From contig NZ_FNSZ01000001.1 of NCBI RefSeq assembly GCF_900105245.1, positions 1,116,001 to 1,180,000 on the forward strand: a stretch of DNA of 64,000 nt. Reading direction: 5' to 3'. This document shows positions 42,644 to 51,241 of this stretch, in pieces. The position numbers and the translations under genes are program-made. Position 1 is the stretch's first letter. Every line of letters starts with the position of its first letter. The DNA comes from Streptomyces sp. 1222.5. Its GTDB lineage: Bacteria > Actinomycetota > Actinomycetes > Streptomycetales > Streptomycetaceae. Under the pieces are notes generated by a model that was not told the DNA's origin, ran no database searches, and saw only the letters and a program-made list of their open reading frames with translations.

Positions 42644-43380
42644 TGCTTGCCTCCCAGCTCGGCCAGGTCCTTCACGACGATGCTGGCGCCGTGCGCGTAG
42701 AGGGCGTCGGTCTGCCCCACGCGGTCCAGTCCGACGACGTACCCGAATCCTCCCGCGCGGCCCGCGTCCATGCCGGCCAGCGCGTCCTCGAAGACGGCCG
42801 CCCGGGACGCCTCGACGCCGAGGTCGCGGGCGGCGGCGAGGAAGGTGTCGGGGTGCGGTTTGCCCGGCAGGTTCCGCTCGGCGGCCACCACGCCGTCGAC
42901 GCGGACGTCGAAGAAGTGCTCGGCGCCGACCGCGCGCAGCACGTCCCGGCAGTTGGCGCTGGAGGAGACGATCGCCGTGCGCAGTCCCGCGGCGCGTACC
43001 GCCTCCAGATAGCGCAGGGTGCCCTCGTAGGCCTCCACGCCGCCGGTGCGGATCTTCTCCAGGAGCAGGTCGTTCTTGCGGTTGCCGAGACCGTGGACGG
43101 TGCGGGCGTCGGGCGGGTCGCCGGGGGTGCCCTCGGGCAGACGGATGCCGCGCGAGTCGAGGAAGGCGCGGACACCGTCGGCGCGGGGGCGTCCGTCGAC
43201 GTACTCGTCGTAGTCGGCGACCGCGTCGAACGGCCGCCCTTGTTCGCCGTCGAAGTCGCGCAGGAACGCGTCGAACGTCTCCTTCCAGGCGGCCGCGTGC
43301 ACCACCGCCGTCTTGGTGACGACCCCGTCGAGATCGAAGAGGCAGGCCTGGATGTCGCCGGGCAGACCGAGCTGAGTCAT
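42640..43380 (-). CDS. pgmB: Beta-phosphoglucomutase-like HAD hydrolase
   Basis: The 246-residue protein begins with the HAD motif FDLDGVVTKT, where the two Asp act as nucleophile and acid/base. It continues with a cap domain, SSSANCRDVL (motif II), GKPHPDTFL (Lys, motif III) and FEDALAGMDAG (motif IV). The extended cap (about 16-110) is of the beta-phosphoglucomutase subclass. It probably converts beta-glucose 1-phosphate to glucose 6-phosphate, the natural partner of a GH65 phosphorylase. It is the first gene of the pair. The 85-bp region to the kinase gene is divergent. Confidence 0.85.
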   Translation of the reverse strand: MTQLGLPGDIQACLFDLDGVVTKTAVVHAAAWKETFDAFLRDFDGEQGRPFDAVADYDEYVDGRPRADGVRAFLDSRGIRLPEGTPGDPPDARTVHGLGNRKNDLLLEKIRTGGVEAYEGTLRYLEAVRAAGLRTAIVSSSANCRDVLRAVGAEHFFDVRVDGVVAAERNLPGKPHPDTFLAAARDLGVEASRAAVFEDALAGMDAGRAGGFGYVVGLDRVGQTDALYAHGASIVVKDLAELGGKQ

Positions 43381-43465
43381 ACCCTGGACTGTTCCCCGCC
43401 ACGAGCCGTCCAGTGGGTGGCACACGCCACATGTTCGCCGGATCGCGGATGACACACTGTGCGGT

Positions 43466-44155
43466 GTGCCGCTGACCTTCGACGCCCTCCTGGCCCGCGC
43501 CCGCGGCCTGACCGCCGACGGCCGGCGTGCCGTCCTCGGCATCACGGGCGGCCCGGGATCGGGCAAGACGACGCTCGCCGAGCACCTGGTGCGTGCCCTC
43601 AACGCCCAGGGCCCGGCCCGCGCGGCGCACGTCCCGATGGACGGCTTCCACCTGGCCGACGCCGAGCTGGACCGGCTGGGCCTCAGGGACCGCAAGGGCG
43701 CGCCGGACACCTTCGACGCGGCCGGGTACGCGGCGCTGCTGCGCAGGCTGCGGGAGGACACCGACGAGGTGGTGTACGCGCCCGGCTTCGAGCGGGTGCT
43801 GGAGCAGCCGATCGCCGGCGCGGTCCCGGTGCCGCCGGCCGCCAGGCTGGTGGTCACGGAGGGCAACTACCTTCTGCTGGAGCAGGGTTCGTGGGCGCGA
43901 GTGCGGCCGTGCCTGGACGAGGTGTGGTACTGCGAGATCGCCGAGGACGAGCGGATCCGCCGACTGGTCGCCCGCCACGAGGAGTTCGGCAAGGACCCGG
44001 AGGCCGCGCTGGCCTGGGTGCTGGGCACCGACCAGCGCAACGCCGACCTGACGGCGACCACTCGGCACCGGGCGGACCTGCTGGTGACGGCCGACGCGCT
44101 GCCGGCGCCGCGCGCCGTGCGGGACCTCCGGACCGCGGGTCCGGGGCAGGCCTGA
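43466..44155 (+). CDS. Uridine kinase-like nucleoside/sugar kinase
   Basis: The 229-residue protein has a P-loop GITGGPGSGKTTLAEHLV near residues 25-42, a VPMDGFHLAD substrate block near 58 and VVTEGNYLLLEQ near 130, as in the uridine kinase/pantothenate kinase-like family (also fructose-type kinases in bacteria). It should phosphorylate a small hydroxyl substrate with ATP. The substrate is not determined. The GTG start is not preceded by a clear ribosome site; the mRNA could be leaderless. A short inverted repeat, CACAC-N6-GTGTG, covers the start. Its neighbours are sugar genes. Confidence 0.85.
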   Translation: MPLTFDALLARARGLTADGRRAVLGITGGPGSGKTTLAEHLVRALNAQGPARAAHVPMDGFHLADAELDRLGLRDRKGAPDTFDAAGYAALLRRLREDTDEVVYAPGFERVLEQPIAGAVPVPPAARLVVTEGNYLLLEQGSWARVRPCLDEVWYCEIAEDERIRRLVARHEEFGKDPEAALAWVLGTDQRNADLTATTRHRADLLVTADALPAPRAVRDLRTAGPGQA

Positions 44156-44447
44156 ACGGCCCTCCCGTCGGCGGCGGGCACACAACGGGCCCACGGGGGG
44201 CGCGAGTCGGTGACCCGGTGTCCGGTGCCGACGGCGGACCGGTGGTCCCCATCCGCCGCGGTGTCCTCGCCCGCAGGTGAACCGCGACCGGCCGCGGGCC
44301 GTATCCGTGGGCACGGCAGAGGGTCTGCCGGGTACGACGCGTGCGGCGGGGACGGCCGCGACGCCGGAAGCGATGCGACGGTGGGGCCGTGTACCGGCCG
44401 TCGAGCGCTCCCGCCGGCGCACGGCCGGTGCCACCGCGGGGCGGATC
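44156..44447. other. Intergenic region before the GT39-type gene
   Basis: If the glycosyltransferase starts at 44448, these 292 bp hold no gene. An in-frame GTG further upstream (44277) could add an Arg/Pro-rich leader, but such a leader looks unlike a membrane protein N-terminus. A partial match to the LacI-type palindrome at about 44400 is not convincing. Confidence 0.35.
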
Positions 44448-46247
44448 ATGGCACACGAAGAGCACGCGGTCCTCACCCGTGGGACCGCCGTGGCGGGGCC
44501 CGCACGGCCGGCACCGGCGGACCCGTCCGCCCGGCCGCGCCGCCACCGGCGGTGGCTGCCGCCGCTGCTGGTGGCGCTGCTGCTGACCCAGATGGCCGCC
44601 GCGATGGTGACCACCGCCGTGCGGCAGACGCCCACGATCGACGAACCGGTGTACGTGGCGACGGCCACCGACTACCTCCGTGAGCACCGCCTGCGCTACA
44701 ACCCCGAGCACCCGCCGCTCGGCAAGCTGCTGATCGCGGCCGGCGTGGCGGTGGCCGACCCGGTCTACGACCCGTCGTACACCGGCACCCAGGGCGACGT
44801 CGGGCGGCATCTGCTGTACGAGTCGGGCAACGATCCCTGGCGGCTGATGCTCTGGGCGCGGCTGCCGGTGATCGCGCTGACCCTGCTGTTCGGGCTGGTG
44901 GTTCTCGCGTTCGCACGTGAGCTGACGGGGACGGCGGGCGGGCTGGTGGCGCTCGCCCTGTACGCCTTGTCCCCCGACGTGATCGCGCACGGCTCCCTGG
45001 CCACGTTGGACGTGCCGGCGGCGGGGTTCGTGCTGACGTCGACCTGGCTGACGTGGCGGGCCCGGCGGCGGCCGCTGGTGCACCTGCCGCTCGCGGGAGC
45101 CGCGCTGGGGGCGGCCGTGGCGACCAAGATGAGCGCACTGCCGGCGGTACCGGTGCTGATGGCGCTGGCAGCGGTGTCGGTCCTGGCCGCGGGGCGGCGG
45201 GAGGCGTCACCGCCGGGGCCCGGGGACCAGGGCGCGGGACGCCGGCGGGCGGCGGTGCCACGGACCCTCGGCCGGTGGCGGGCGCTGCTGCCGGGACCCG
45301 GGGGCGCCGGAGACCCTCGGCGGGCGGTGGTGCCCGCGCTCGTCGGCGCGGCCCTGATGGGCCTGGCCGCGCTCGCCGTCGTCTGGGTCTCCTACCTGGC
45401 CGTCGACCCCCGTCTGCGGTTCGCGCCCGCCGAAGCGGTACCGGCGCTGCACGGGCTGCGCGGGCGGGTCGTGGACCTGCTGCCCGTGCCTCCCGCGTAC
45501 CGGGCGGGCATGCGGGTGCAGTTCGGCCTGGAGAAGTACCCGTGGCAGGGCTATCTGTTCGGGCACCTGTACACCGGCTCGCTCTGGTACTACCTGCCGG
45601 CCGCCCTGCTGGTGAAGACGCCGCTCGGGCTCCAGGCGCTGGGGGCGGCCGGCGCGGTCACGGCGGTGGCGCTGCGGCGCCTGCGGCCCGCGGCGCCGTA
45701 CCTGCTGCTGCCCCCGCTGGTGCTGCTGGCGGTGGCGATGACGGGCGCGCGGGACTTCGGCACCCGCTACGCGCTGTTCGTGCCGGTGTTCCTCGCGGTG
45801 GCCGCGGCCTGCGTGCTGCGGTCGCGACGGCGGTGGGCCGGGCTCGCGGCCGGCGCGCTGGTGCTGTTCGCGGCGGTGAGCTCCCTGCGGACGTTCCCGT
45901 ACTACCTGCCGTACGCCAACGAGGCGTTCGGCGGACCCGGGCGCACCCATCGTCTGCTGCACGACTCCAACGTGGACTGGGGGCAGGATCTGGGCAGGCT
46001 CGCGGACCGGCTGCGGCAGCGGTACCCGGGCGAGCGGGTCTGGCTGGTGTACAAGGGCAGCGGTGTGCCCTCCTACTACGGCATCCGCGCCGACGATCCG
46101 CGCAAGGTGCCCGGGGAGCGGGTGCACGGGCTGCTGGTGGTGTCGGACTCGGCGGCGGCCAAGGCACGCGGCCGGCTCGCCGAACTGATCGACAGCAGTC
46201 GGCCGATCGACGAGGTGGGCCATTCGATCACCCTGTACCGGCGGTGA
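44448..46247 (+). CDS. GT39/PMT-type membrane glycosyltransferase
   Basis: From ATG 44448 the protein is about 599 residues with about ten membrane helices. The first loop has TPTIDEPVYVATATDYLREHRLRYNPEHPPLGKLL, the Asp-Glu pair and PEHPPLGK block of phospholipid-carrier-dependent mannosyltransferase-like enzymes. GARDFGTRYALF and DSNVDWGQDLGRLADRL lie near the C-terminus. It should use a polyprenyl-phosphate sugar and glycosylate a protein or lipid on the outer face. The acceptor is unknown. A Gly/Pro-rich cytoplasmic insertion occurs near residue 250. Confidence 0.85.
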   Translation: MAHEEHAVLTRGTAVAGPARPAPADPSARPRRHRRWLPPLLVALLLTQMAAAMVTTAVRQTPTIDEPVYVATATDYLREHRLRYNPEHPPLGKLLIAAGVAVADPVYDPSYTGTQGDVGRHLLYESGNDPWRLMLWARLPVIALTLLFGLVVLAFARELTGTAGGLVALALYALSPDVIAHGSLATLDVPAAGFVLTSTWLTWRARRRPLVHLPLAGAALGAAVATKMSALPAVPVLMALAAVSVLAAGRREASPPGPGDQGAGRRRAAVPRTLGRWRALLPGPGGAGDPRRAVVPALVGAALMGLAALAVVWVSYLAVDPRLRFAPAEAVPALHGLRGRVVDLLPVPPAYRAGMRVQFGLEKYPWQGYLFGHLYTGSLWYYLPAALLVKTPLGLQALGAAGAVTAVALRRLRPAAPYLLLPPLVLLAVAMTGARDFGTRYALFVPVFLAVAAACVLRSRRRWAGLAAGALVLFAAVSSLRTFPYYLPYANEAFGGPGRTHRLLHDSNVDWGQDLGRLADRLRQRYPGERVWLVYKGSGVPSYYGIRADDPRKVPGERVHGLLVVSDSAAAKARGRLAELIDSSRPIDEVGHSITLYRR

Positions 46248-46325
46248 GCCCGGCACCTTCAACCCCTGGTCACGACGGTCGGTGAGCTATGTTGAGTGCT
46301 CGTGGCAGACAAAGGAGACCGACCG

Positions 46326-47246
46326 GTGCCCTCGCCGCAGCAGGCACGCGCACAGGCGTCAGCGATCACGTCGGGCAGGACCGTCCCGGAGGGGGAGTCC
46401 GCCGCCCCGACGTCCCGGCTCAGGGAGCTGTTCGACGGCCCGCGTCTGTCGCCGGGGCAGCGGCGCATCGCCCAGTACCTGATCGAGCACATCACCGAGG
46501 CCGCCTTCCTGTCGATCACCGAGCTCGCGGACCGGGTCGGCGTGAGCCAGCCGTCCGTCACCCGCTTCGCCGCCGCCGTCGGTTTCAGCGGCTACCCGGC
46601 CCTGCGGGAGACGCTCCAGTCGATCGCGCTGCGCACGCTGGCCGGCGGTCCGGACGACGAGAACCGGGCCAACGAGCTGCAGGCGGCGGTCGACGCCGAG
46701 ATCGCGAATCTGGAGAACCTGCGGCGCGACTTCGCCGACCCCGACCGGGTCATCCACGTCGGCCGCGAACTGTCCCGGTCCACCCCGCTGACCGTGCTGG
46801 GCCTGCGCATCTCGGAGTCGCTCGCCGAGTACTTCGGCTACGCGGCCCGCCGTATCCACCCCGATGTGCGGGTGGTGACCCGGGGCGGCAGCGTGGCCTA
46901 CGACGCGCTGCTCCAGGCCCGTGAGGCCGGCGGCACCTGGGTGCTGGCCTTCGCCATGCCCCGGCACTCCCAGGAGACGCTGCACGCGGTCCGGGTGGCA
47001 CGCGGTGCCGGTCTGAAGGTCGCCCTGGTGACCGACCTGGCGCTCGGGCCGCTGGTGGACGAGGCCGACATCGCCTTCGCCACGGGCACCGGTTCCCGGC
47101 TCGTCTTCGACTCCTACGCCGCGCCGGGCGTACTGGCCGCGGCGCTGCTGCAGGCCATGACCGACGCCGATCCGGAGCGCACCCAGGGCCGTCTGGAGAA
47201 GTACGAGCAGCTCTCCGACCAGCACCAGTTCTTCCTGAAGGACTGA
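46326..47246 (+). CDS. MurR/RpiR-family regulator with SIS domain
   Basis: From the GTG with AAAGGAG eight bases upstream, the protein is about 306 residues. An N-terminal HTH_6 domain covers about 30-100 (LSPGQRRIAQYLIEHITEAAFLSITELADRVGVSQPSVTRFAAAVGFSGYPALRETL). A C-terminal sugar-isomerase (SIS) domain follows (about 130-260; VLGLRISESLAEYFGYAARR and VALVTDLALGPLVDEADI). Members sense phosphosugars and regulate sugar or cell-wall catabolism genes. Its target here is not obvious; the next gene is 494 bp away and no transporter is adjacent. Confidence 0.9.
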   Translation: MPSPQQARAQASAITSGRTVPEGESAAPTSRLRELFDGPRLSPGQRRIAQYLIEHITEAAFLSITELADRVGVSQPSVTRFAAAVGFSGYPALRETLQSIALRTLAGGPDDENRANELQAAVDAEIANLENLRRDFADPDRVIHVGRELSRSTPLTVLGLRISESLAEYFGYAARRIHPDVRVVTRGGSVAYDALLQAREAGGTWVLAFAMPRHSQETLHAVRVARGAGLKVALVTDLALGPLVDEADIAFATGTGSRLVFDSYAAPGVLAAALLQAMTDADPERTQGRLEKYEQLSDQHQFFLKD

Positions 47247-47740
47247 TCCCGGGCTGATCCGGCCGGGTTTCGACCTTCCTCCAGGTCTGGACCTGCCCGG
47301 TCGATCCTCTCGTACGCACCGGTAACTCGTGAAGATCTTGCGGCTTCGCGGTCAGAGACGGGGATCATTCACCCCATATCGCGCATGAATGTTTTCATAC
47401 GTCTTGCAAAGCGGTCGGCATATATAAATACTGCTCACGGATCGCGCCCGGCCCACTCCTGGCACGGTCCCACCTGCGGACCCACCGCTCGCACAACGCC
47501 CCGAGAAAGCCGACGGACCGCCCATGCGCCTGCAGCCCCGCACGCCGCACCGGCTCCCGACGCCCGGGGCACTCATACGGACACCCCCAGCCGCCGTTCC
47601 CTACCCACGTCGGCGCGAGGGGTGTACCGGGGCGCATCGTCTGCGCGATGCGCCCGTGGCGGCCCCGGCCATCCCCTAGGCCGGGGCCGCCCCGAACCCG
47701 TCGGACACCCTCACGACGCCGCACACCGGAAGCGAAGACC
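47247..47740. promoter_or_regulatory. AT-rich promoter and leader region downstream of the RpiR gene
   Basis: These 494 bp lack a convincing protein gene. A short palindrome-like stretch ATGAATGTTTTCAT (about 47385-47398) is followed by TTGCAA (47404-47409) and an unusually AT-rich TATATAAATACT (47421-47432), which could form a promoter. The region ends in a perfect 13-bp stem-loop at 47658-47691 and an ATG at 47741. It may be a long 5' leader or an independent small RNA of about 250 nt. Confidence 0.45.
47658..47691. terminator. 13-bp perfect hairpin upstream of a hypothetical gene
   Basis: Arms 47658-47670 and 47679-47691 pair perfectly around an 8-nt loop, 49 bp before the next start codon. 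It could be an intrinsic terminator of a leader RNA or an attenuator. Confidence 0.6.
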
Positions 47741-48115
47741 ATGCCCCTGACCAGCACGCGCATCAGCCCCGACTGGCCCTGCCAGGTCAAGACGCCGGGC
47801 AGCTACGACTGGGAGCGCTCGGCCGCCAAGTGGCTGCGCGAGCTGATCCCCGCGCGCTACGCGAGCTATCCGGCGCTCATCCGGCACCCCGTGCTGCTCG
47901 CCCGGCACGCGCAGATCCAGGTCCAGCAGGAGATCCGGGTGGCCCGCACCGCACTGCAGACCGCCCGTGCCGAACTGCCGGTGCTCGGGCTGCCGGAGTC
48001 GGTCATCGAGCACACGATCAAGATGTACGCGGCCGAGGTCATGCAGCTCCAGCACATCGCCCGCAGCGTCCGCGCCGTCGCCGACGCCCTGGGCGCCCGC
48101 GGCCTGACCCGCTGA
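47741..48115 (+). CDS. Hypothetical protein, 124 aa
   Basis: The protein has a GGAAGCG-like ribosome site and starts MPLTSTRISPDW. The middle (KWLRELIPARYASYPALIRHPVLLARHAQIQVQQEIRVARTALQTARAEL) and end (VIEHTIKMYAAEVMQLQHIARSVRAVADAL) are long helices suited to coiled coil or a helical bundle. It is soluble and has no known domain. Its expression may be controlled by the leader region and hairpin upstream. Confidence 0.75.
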   Translation: MPLTSTRISPDWPCQVKTPGSYDWERSAAKWLRELIPARYASYPALIRHPVLLARHAQIQVQQEIRVARTALQTARAELPVLGLPESVIEHTIKMYAAEVMQLQHIARSVRAVADALGARGLTR

Positions 48116-48306
48116 CCTGACCGACTGACCGCCGCCACCGGCCCAGCTGTCCGCCACCGACTCCGGCCCTGTCGGCAGACGGCTCCCGACGCCGCCGCCC
48201 GGACAGGTCGGACGTGTTCCACCGGCGGGCCCGCCTCCGGGCCGTACGCCATTCACGAACGGTCGCACCCGAGCCGGCCGCTTACGCCTTTCGGGGTCCC
48301 CCCCCG

Positions 48307-48460
48307 GTCCCGCCGGACGAAGGCAGTCGGACGGCGGTCCCGCGCCCGCCGCCCCGGCCCGGCCCAACCGCACCGGGCGTCCCCGAGGCTCCGGTCCGCC
48401 GGATTCCGCCCACTCGTCCCCGGGCCCCGGACCCGGCCCGCCCCCACCCGTTCCGCTTGA
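48307..48460. repeat. Tandem direct repeat, copy 1 (154 bp)
   Basis: This copy matches 48488-48641 at all but about two positions. It begins GTCCCGCCGGACGAAGGCAG and ends at TTCCGCTTGA. A 27-bp spacer separates the copies. Confidence 0.85.
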
Positions 48461-48487
48461 TCCGCCGCGTACGCGTCCCCCCCCGCC

Positions 48488-48641
48488 GTCCCGCCGGACG
48501 AAGGCAGTCGGACGGCGGTCCCGCGCCCGCCGCCCCGGCCCGGCCCAACCGCACCGGGCGTCCCCGAGGCTCCGGTCCGCCGGATTCCGCCCACTCGTCC
48601 CCGGGCCCCGGATCCGGCCCGCCCCCACCCCTTCCGCTTGA
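48488..48641. repeat. Tandem direct repeat, copy 2 (154 bp)
   Basis: Second copy at an offset of 181 bp from copy 1. Differences seen are a C-to-T change in GGATCCGG and a change in the run before TTCCGC. Near identity implies a recent duplication. Confidence 0.85.
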
Positions 48642-48784
48642 CCGCCGCGTCCCGGTGCGGACCGCTCGCACCTGCCCCCACCTGCTCCGGCCGGTGGTGT
48701 GTCCCCCCTCCGTGCGGCCCGGTCCGGGTGCGTGGAAAGCTCACGCGAGGACGAGTCGGCAGACGAGTGATCCAGCGCGTCCGG

Positions 48785-51217
48785 ATGTGCGATGCTCAAC
48801 GCGTGACGAGCGAGCCCGAGCCCCCGGTGGACCCCGGCACCGGCGCCGATCTGACGGCGCTGGCCAAGGTCGTGGCCCGGCAGCGCGCCGAGATGGAACG
48901 GCTGCGCGACCTCGCCGCGACCGCAGCCGTCCTGGAACGCGCCAAGGGTGTCCTGATGGCCGTCATCGGATGCGGTCCGAGCGCCGCCCACGAGGAACTG
49001 CTGCAACGGGCCAAGGACGGCAACCGCACCCTCCTCGAACAGTGCTGGCTCACCCTGGGCGAGCTGCTGCCCGCCGAGGAGCGTGACCCCGGCGCCGCAC
49101 CGGCCTCGCCCACGGGACCGCCCCGCCCCGCCGGCACCTGGGAGACGGCGCCCGCGGGCACCGCGGACATGGCCGACCTCCTGGGACACATCGGCCGGGA
49201 GCTGGTCCGCGTGGGCTCGCCGCGCGAGCTGGCCGACTGCCTGCTGGAACAGTTGGCGTCCGAGGTGCGCGCCGACGCCGTACTGCTCTACGCGCGGCTG
49301 CCCGAGGGCGGACTCGAACTGATCGGGCACGCGGGCATCGACGGCACCCTCGCCGCCCAGTGGCGGCACGTGCCCCCGCTGACCGGGGTCATCGCGTTCG
49401 AAGCCCTGCAGTCGGGCGAGCCGTGCTGGCTGGAGGACTTCCCCACGGACCGCACCCGCCATCTGCTGATCGGGGACCCGCCGGAGCGGTGGCCCACCCG
49501 GGCCTGGCTGCCGGTGCCGGCCGGGGACACCGCCAGCGTCGCGCTGGGCGTGCTGCGCCGGTGCCCCGGGCCGTTCGAGTCCCACGAGCGGGAGCTGCTG
49601 CGGGCCGTCGCCCGGCTGTGCGCGGGCCGGCTGCGGGCCTTCGACGCCTCGCAGGAACACGCCGAGGAGAACGGCATCGCCCACACCGTCCAGGAGGTCT
49701 TCGACGCGCTTCCGGGCGCCGCCATCCTGCTCGCTCCGCTGCGCGCCGCCTCCGGCAAGGTCGAGGACTACCGCATCGAAGCGGCGACGGCGGAAGCCGT
49801 CGACGTGTTCGGCCGCGCGGGCCGGGACATGGTCGGCAAGCACATCCTGGAGAGCTACCCCTCCGTCGCGGGCGAGCCCCTGTGGCACGGCTATCTCCAG
49901 GCCCTCGAGACCGGAGTGCCCTTCGAGGGCGAACCCTTCGCCTACCAGGACGAGTCCGACGGGATGCCCGTGACCGCCACCTACTCGGTGCGCGCGGCCC
50001 GGCTGGGCGACGGGCTGCTGGTGACCTGGCTGCGGCACGACCCCGGGGACCGGCAGGAACAGCGTCTCCTGGACGTGCAGCGGCTCGGCAATCTCGGCTG
50101 GGCGAACTGGAACCTGGTCACCGAGGAGATCATTTGGTCGGCACAGGCGTACACAGTGCTCGGCCTGGGGCCGGCGCGGGGGCCGCTCCGCCTGGAGCGG
50201 CTGCCCGACCTGGCACTGCCGGAGGACGCCGGGCTGCTGGCCCACGCCGTCGACCGGCTCGTCCGCCACGCCAAGCAGTTCGACGTGCCGTTCCGCATGG
50301 AGACCCCCGAGGGCGTACGGCACCTGCGGATGGTCGCGGAGGCCGTCACGGATCCGGACGGCACCCCGGTCGAGGTGCACGGCTTCATCCAGGACCTGAC
50401 CGCGCAGCGCAGCGCGGAACTCGCGCTGGTGGAGAGCGAGCGCGCGATGCTGCTGCAACGCGGCGTCCTGCAGGCCGAGCGCGCCCTGGCCGCGAAGATG
50501 CAGCACGCCCTGCTGCCGCTACCGAGCAAACCGGTGCGGCTGGCGGGCCTGCGCGTGGAGGTCGCGTACGTACCCGCGCAGGCGGGCATCCATGTCGGCG
50601 GCGACTGGTTCAGCGCCATCGAACTGCCCGACTGCGACGCGCTGTTCGTCGTCGGTGACGTGGCCGGTCACGGCATAGACGCCGTCGCCACGATGGCCCA
50701 GCTGCGATTCACCGCGAAGGGCATGGTCAGCACCGGTTCCTCGCTCACGGGGGCGCTGACGCGGCTCAACCAACTGCTGCTGCACTCCCGGGACAGCCGG
50801 ACCACGGCCACCATGGTCCTGGCCCGCTACCACCGCGAGGAGCAGGTGCTGGCCTGGGCGCAGGCCGGGCACCCCCCGCCGCTGCTGGTGCGCGGCGGCG
50901 AGGTGCGCTACCTCGCCCGCCCCGACGGGATGCTGCTCGGCGCGAGCGGAAGCCCGGTCTACGAATCGGCGGAACTCCGTCTCGAACCCGGCGACCGGCT
51001 GCTGCTGTACACCGACGGCCTGATCGAGCGGACCGGTGAGGGTCTGGACGCGGGCTTCGACCGGCTGGCCGAGGCGGTACGCGCCCACGGCCGCGGCGAG
51101 TCCGGTTCGCTGGACGCGCTGCTCGCCACGATGCTCGCCGAGGGACGACGGGACGACGTGTGCGTGGTCGACATCCGGATGCCGCGGGAGGACGACGTCC
51201 CGGGCGCGCAGGACTAG
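48785..51217 (+). CDS. ANTAR-GAF-PAS-PP2C (SpoIIE-type) phosphatase
   Basis: The protein is about 810 residues; the start is uncertain, as an in-frame GTG at 48803 is also possible. Residues 30-95 form an ANTAR RNA-binding domain (VLERAKGVLMAVIGCGPSAAHEELLQRAKDGNRTLLE). A GAF domain (about 130-280; HVPPLTGVIAFEALQSGEPCW), PAS-like regions (about 300-535) and a PP2C domain (about 565-800; HVGGDWFSAI, GDVAGHGIDAVATMAQL, QAGHPPPLL, LYTDGLIER, RRDDVCVVDI) follow. ANTAR domains bind tandem hairpins in nascent RNA and prevent termination. The combination joins sensory input, phosphatase output and a possible RNA output. Similar architectures occur in Streptomyces but roles are undetermined. Confidence 0.85.
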   Translation: MCDAQRVTSEPEPPVDPGTGADLTALAKVVARQRAEMERLRDLAATAAVLERAKGVLMAVIGCGPSAAHEELLQRAKDGNRTLLEQCWLTLGELLPAEERDPGAAPASPTGPPRPAGTWETAPAGTADMADLLGHIGRELVRVGSPRELADCLLEQLASEVRADAVLLYARLPEGGLELIGHAGIDGTLAAQWRHVPPLTGVIAFEALQSGEPCWLEDFPTDRTRHLLIGDPPERWPTRAWLPVPAGDTASVALGVLRRCPGPFESHERELLRAVARLCAGRLRAFDASQEHAEENGIAHTVQEVFDALPGAAILLAPLRAASGKVEDYRIEAATAEAVDVFGRAGRDMVGKHILESYPSVAGEPLWHGYLQALETGVPFEGEPFAYQDESDGMPVTATYSVRAARLGDGLLVTWLRHDPGDRQEQRLLDVQRLGNLGWANWNLVTEEIIWSAQAYTVLGLGPARGPLRLERLPDLALPEDAGLLAHAVDRLVRHAKQFDVPFRMETPEGVRHLRMVAEAVTDPDGTPVEVHGFIQDLTAQRSAELALVESERAMLLQRGVLQAERALAAKMQHALLPLPSKPVRLAGLRVEVAYVPAQAGIHVGGDWFSAIELPDCDALFVVGDVAGHGIDAVATMAQLRFTAKGMVSTGSSLTGALTRLNQLLLHSRDSRTTATMVLARYHREEQVLAWAQAGHPPPLLVRGGEVRYLARPDGMLLGASGSPVYESAELRLEPGDRLLLYTDGLIERTGEGLDAGFDRLAEAVRAHGRGESGSLDALLATMLAEGRRDDVCVVDIRMPREDDVPGAQD

Positions 51218-51241
51218 CGTGGGGGAAGCGCAGGGGCCGGG

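Larger units (their letters stand above)
48116..48784. other. Gene-free interval with a tandem duplication
   Basis: I see no protein gene in this 669-bp interval. Its frames are open on both strands because it is about 80 percent G+C, but codon-position bias is lacking and the frames cross the repeat. It contains two 154-bp near-identical copies with a 181-bp period. Confidence 0.7.

Noticed and set aside
44398..44414. GAGCGCTCCCG resembling half of the CebR box before the GT39-type gene
   Set aside because: Only about 10 of 14 positions match and the dyad is broken, so it is probably chance in GC-rich sequence.
40301..44668. One very long open frame of about 1455 codons covering GH65, HAD and beyond
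   Set aside because: Only the portion from the GTG at 42643 has GH65 similarity and codon bias. The upstream part is an Arg-rich antisense or out-of-frame translation of the HAD and kinase genes.
48253..48744. Open frames across the 154-bp repeats (several, both strands)
   Set aside because: They appear as translated repeats of a non-coding duplication. They lack a ribosome site and codon-position bias.
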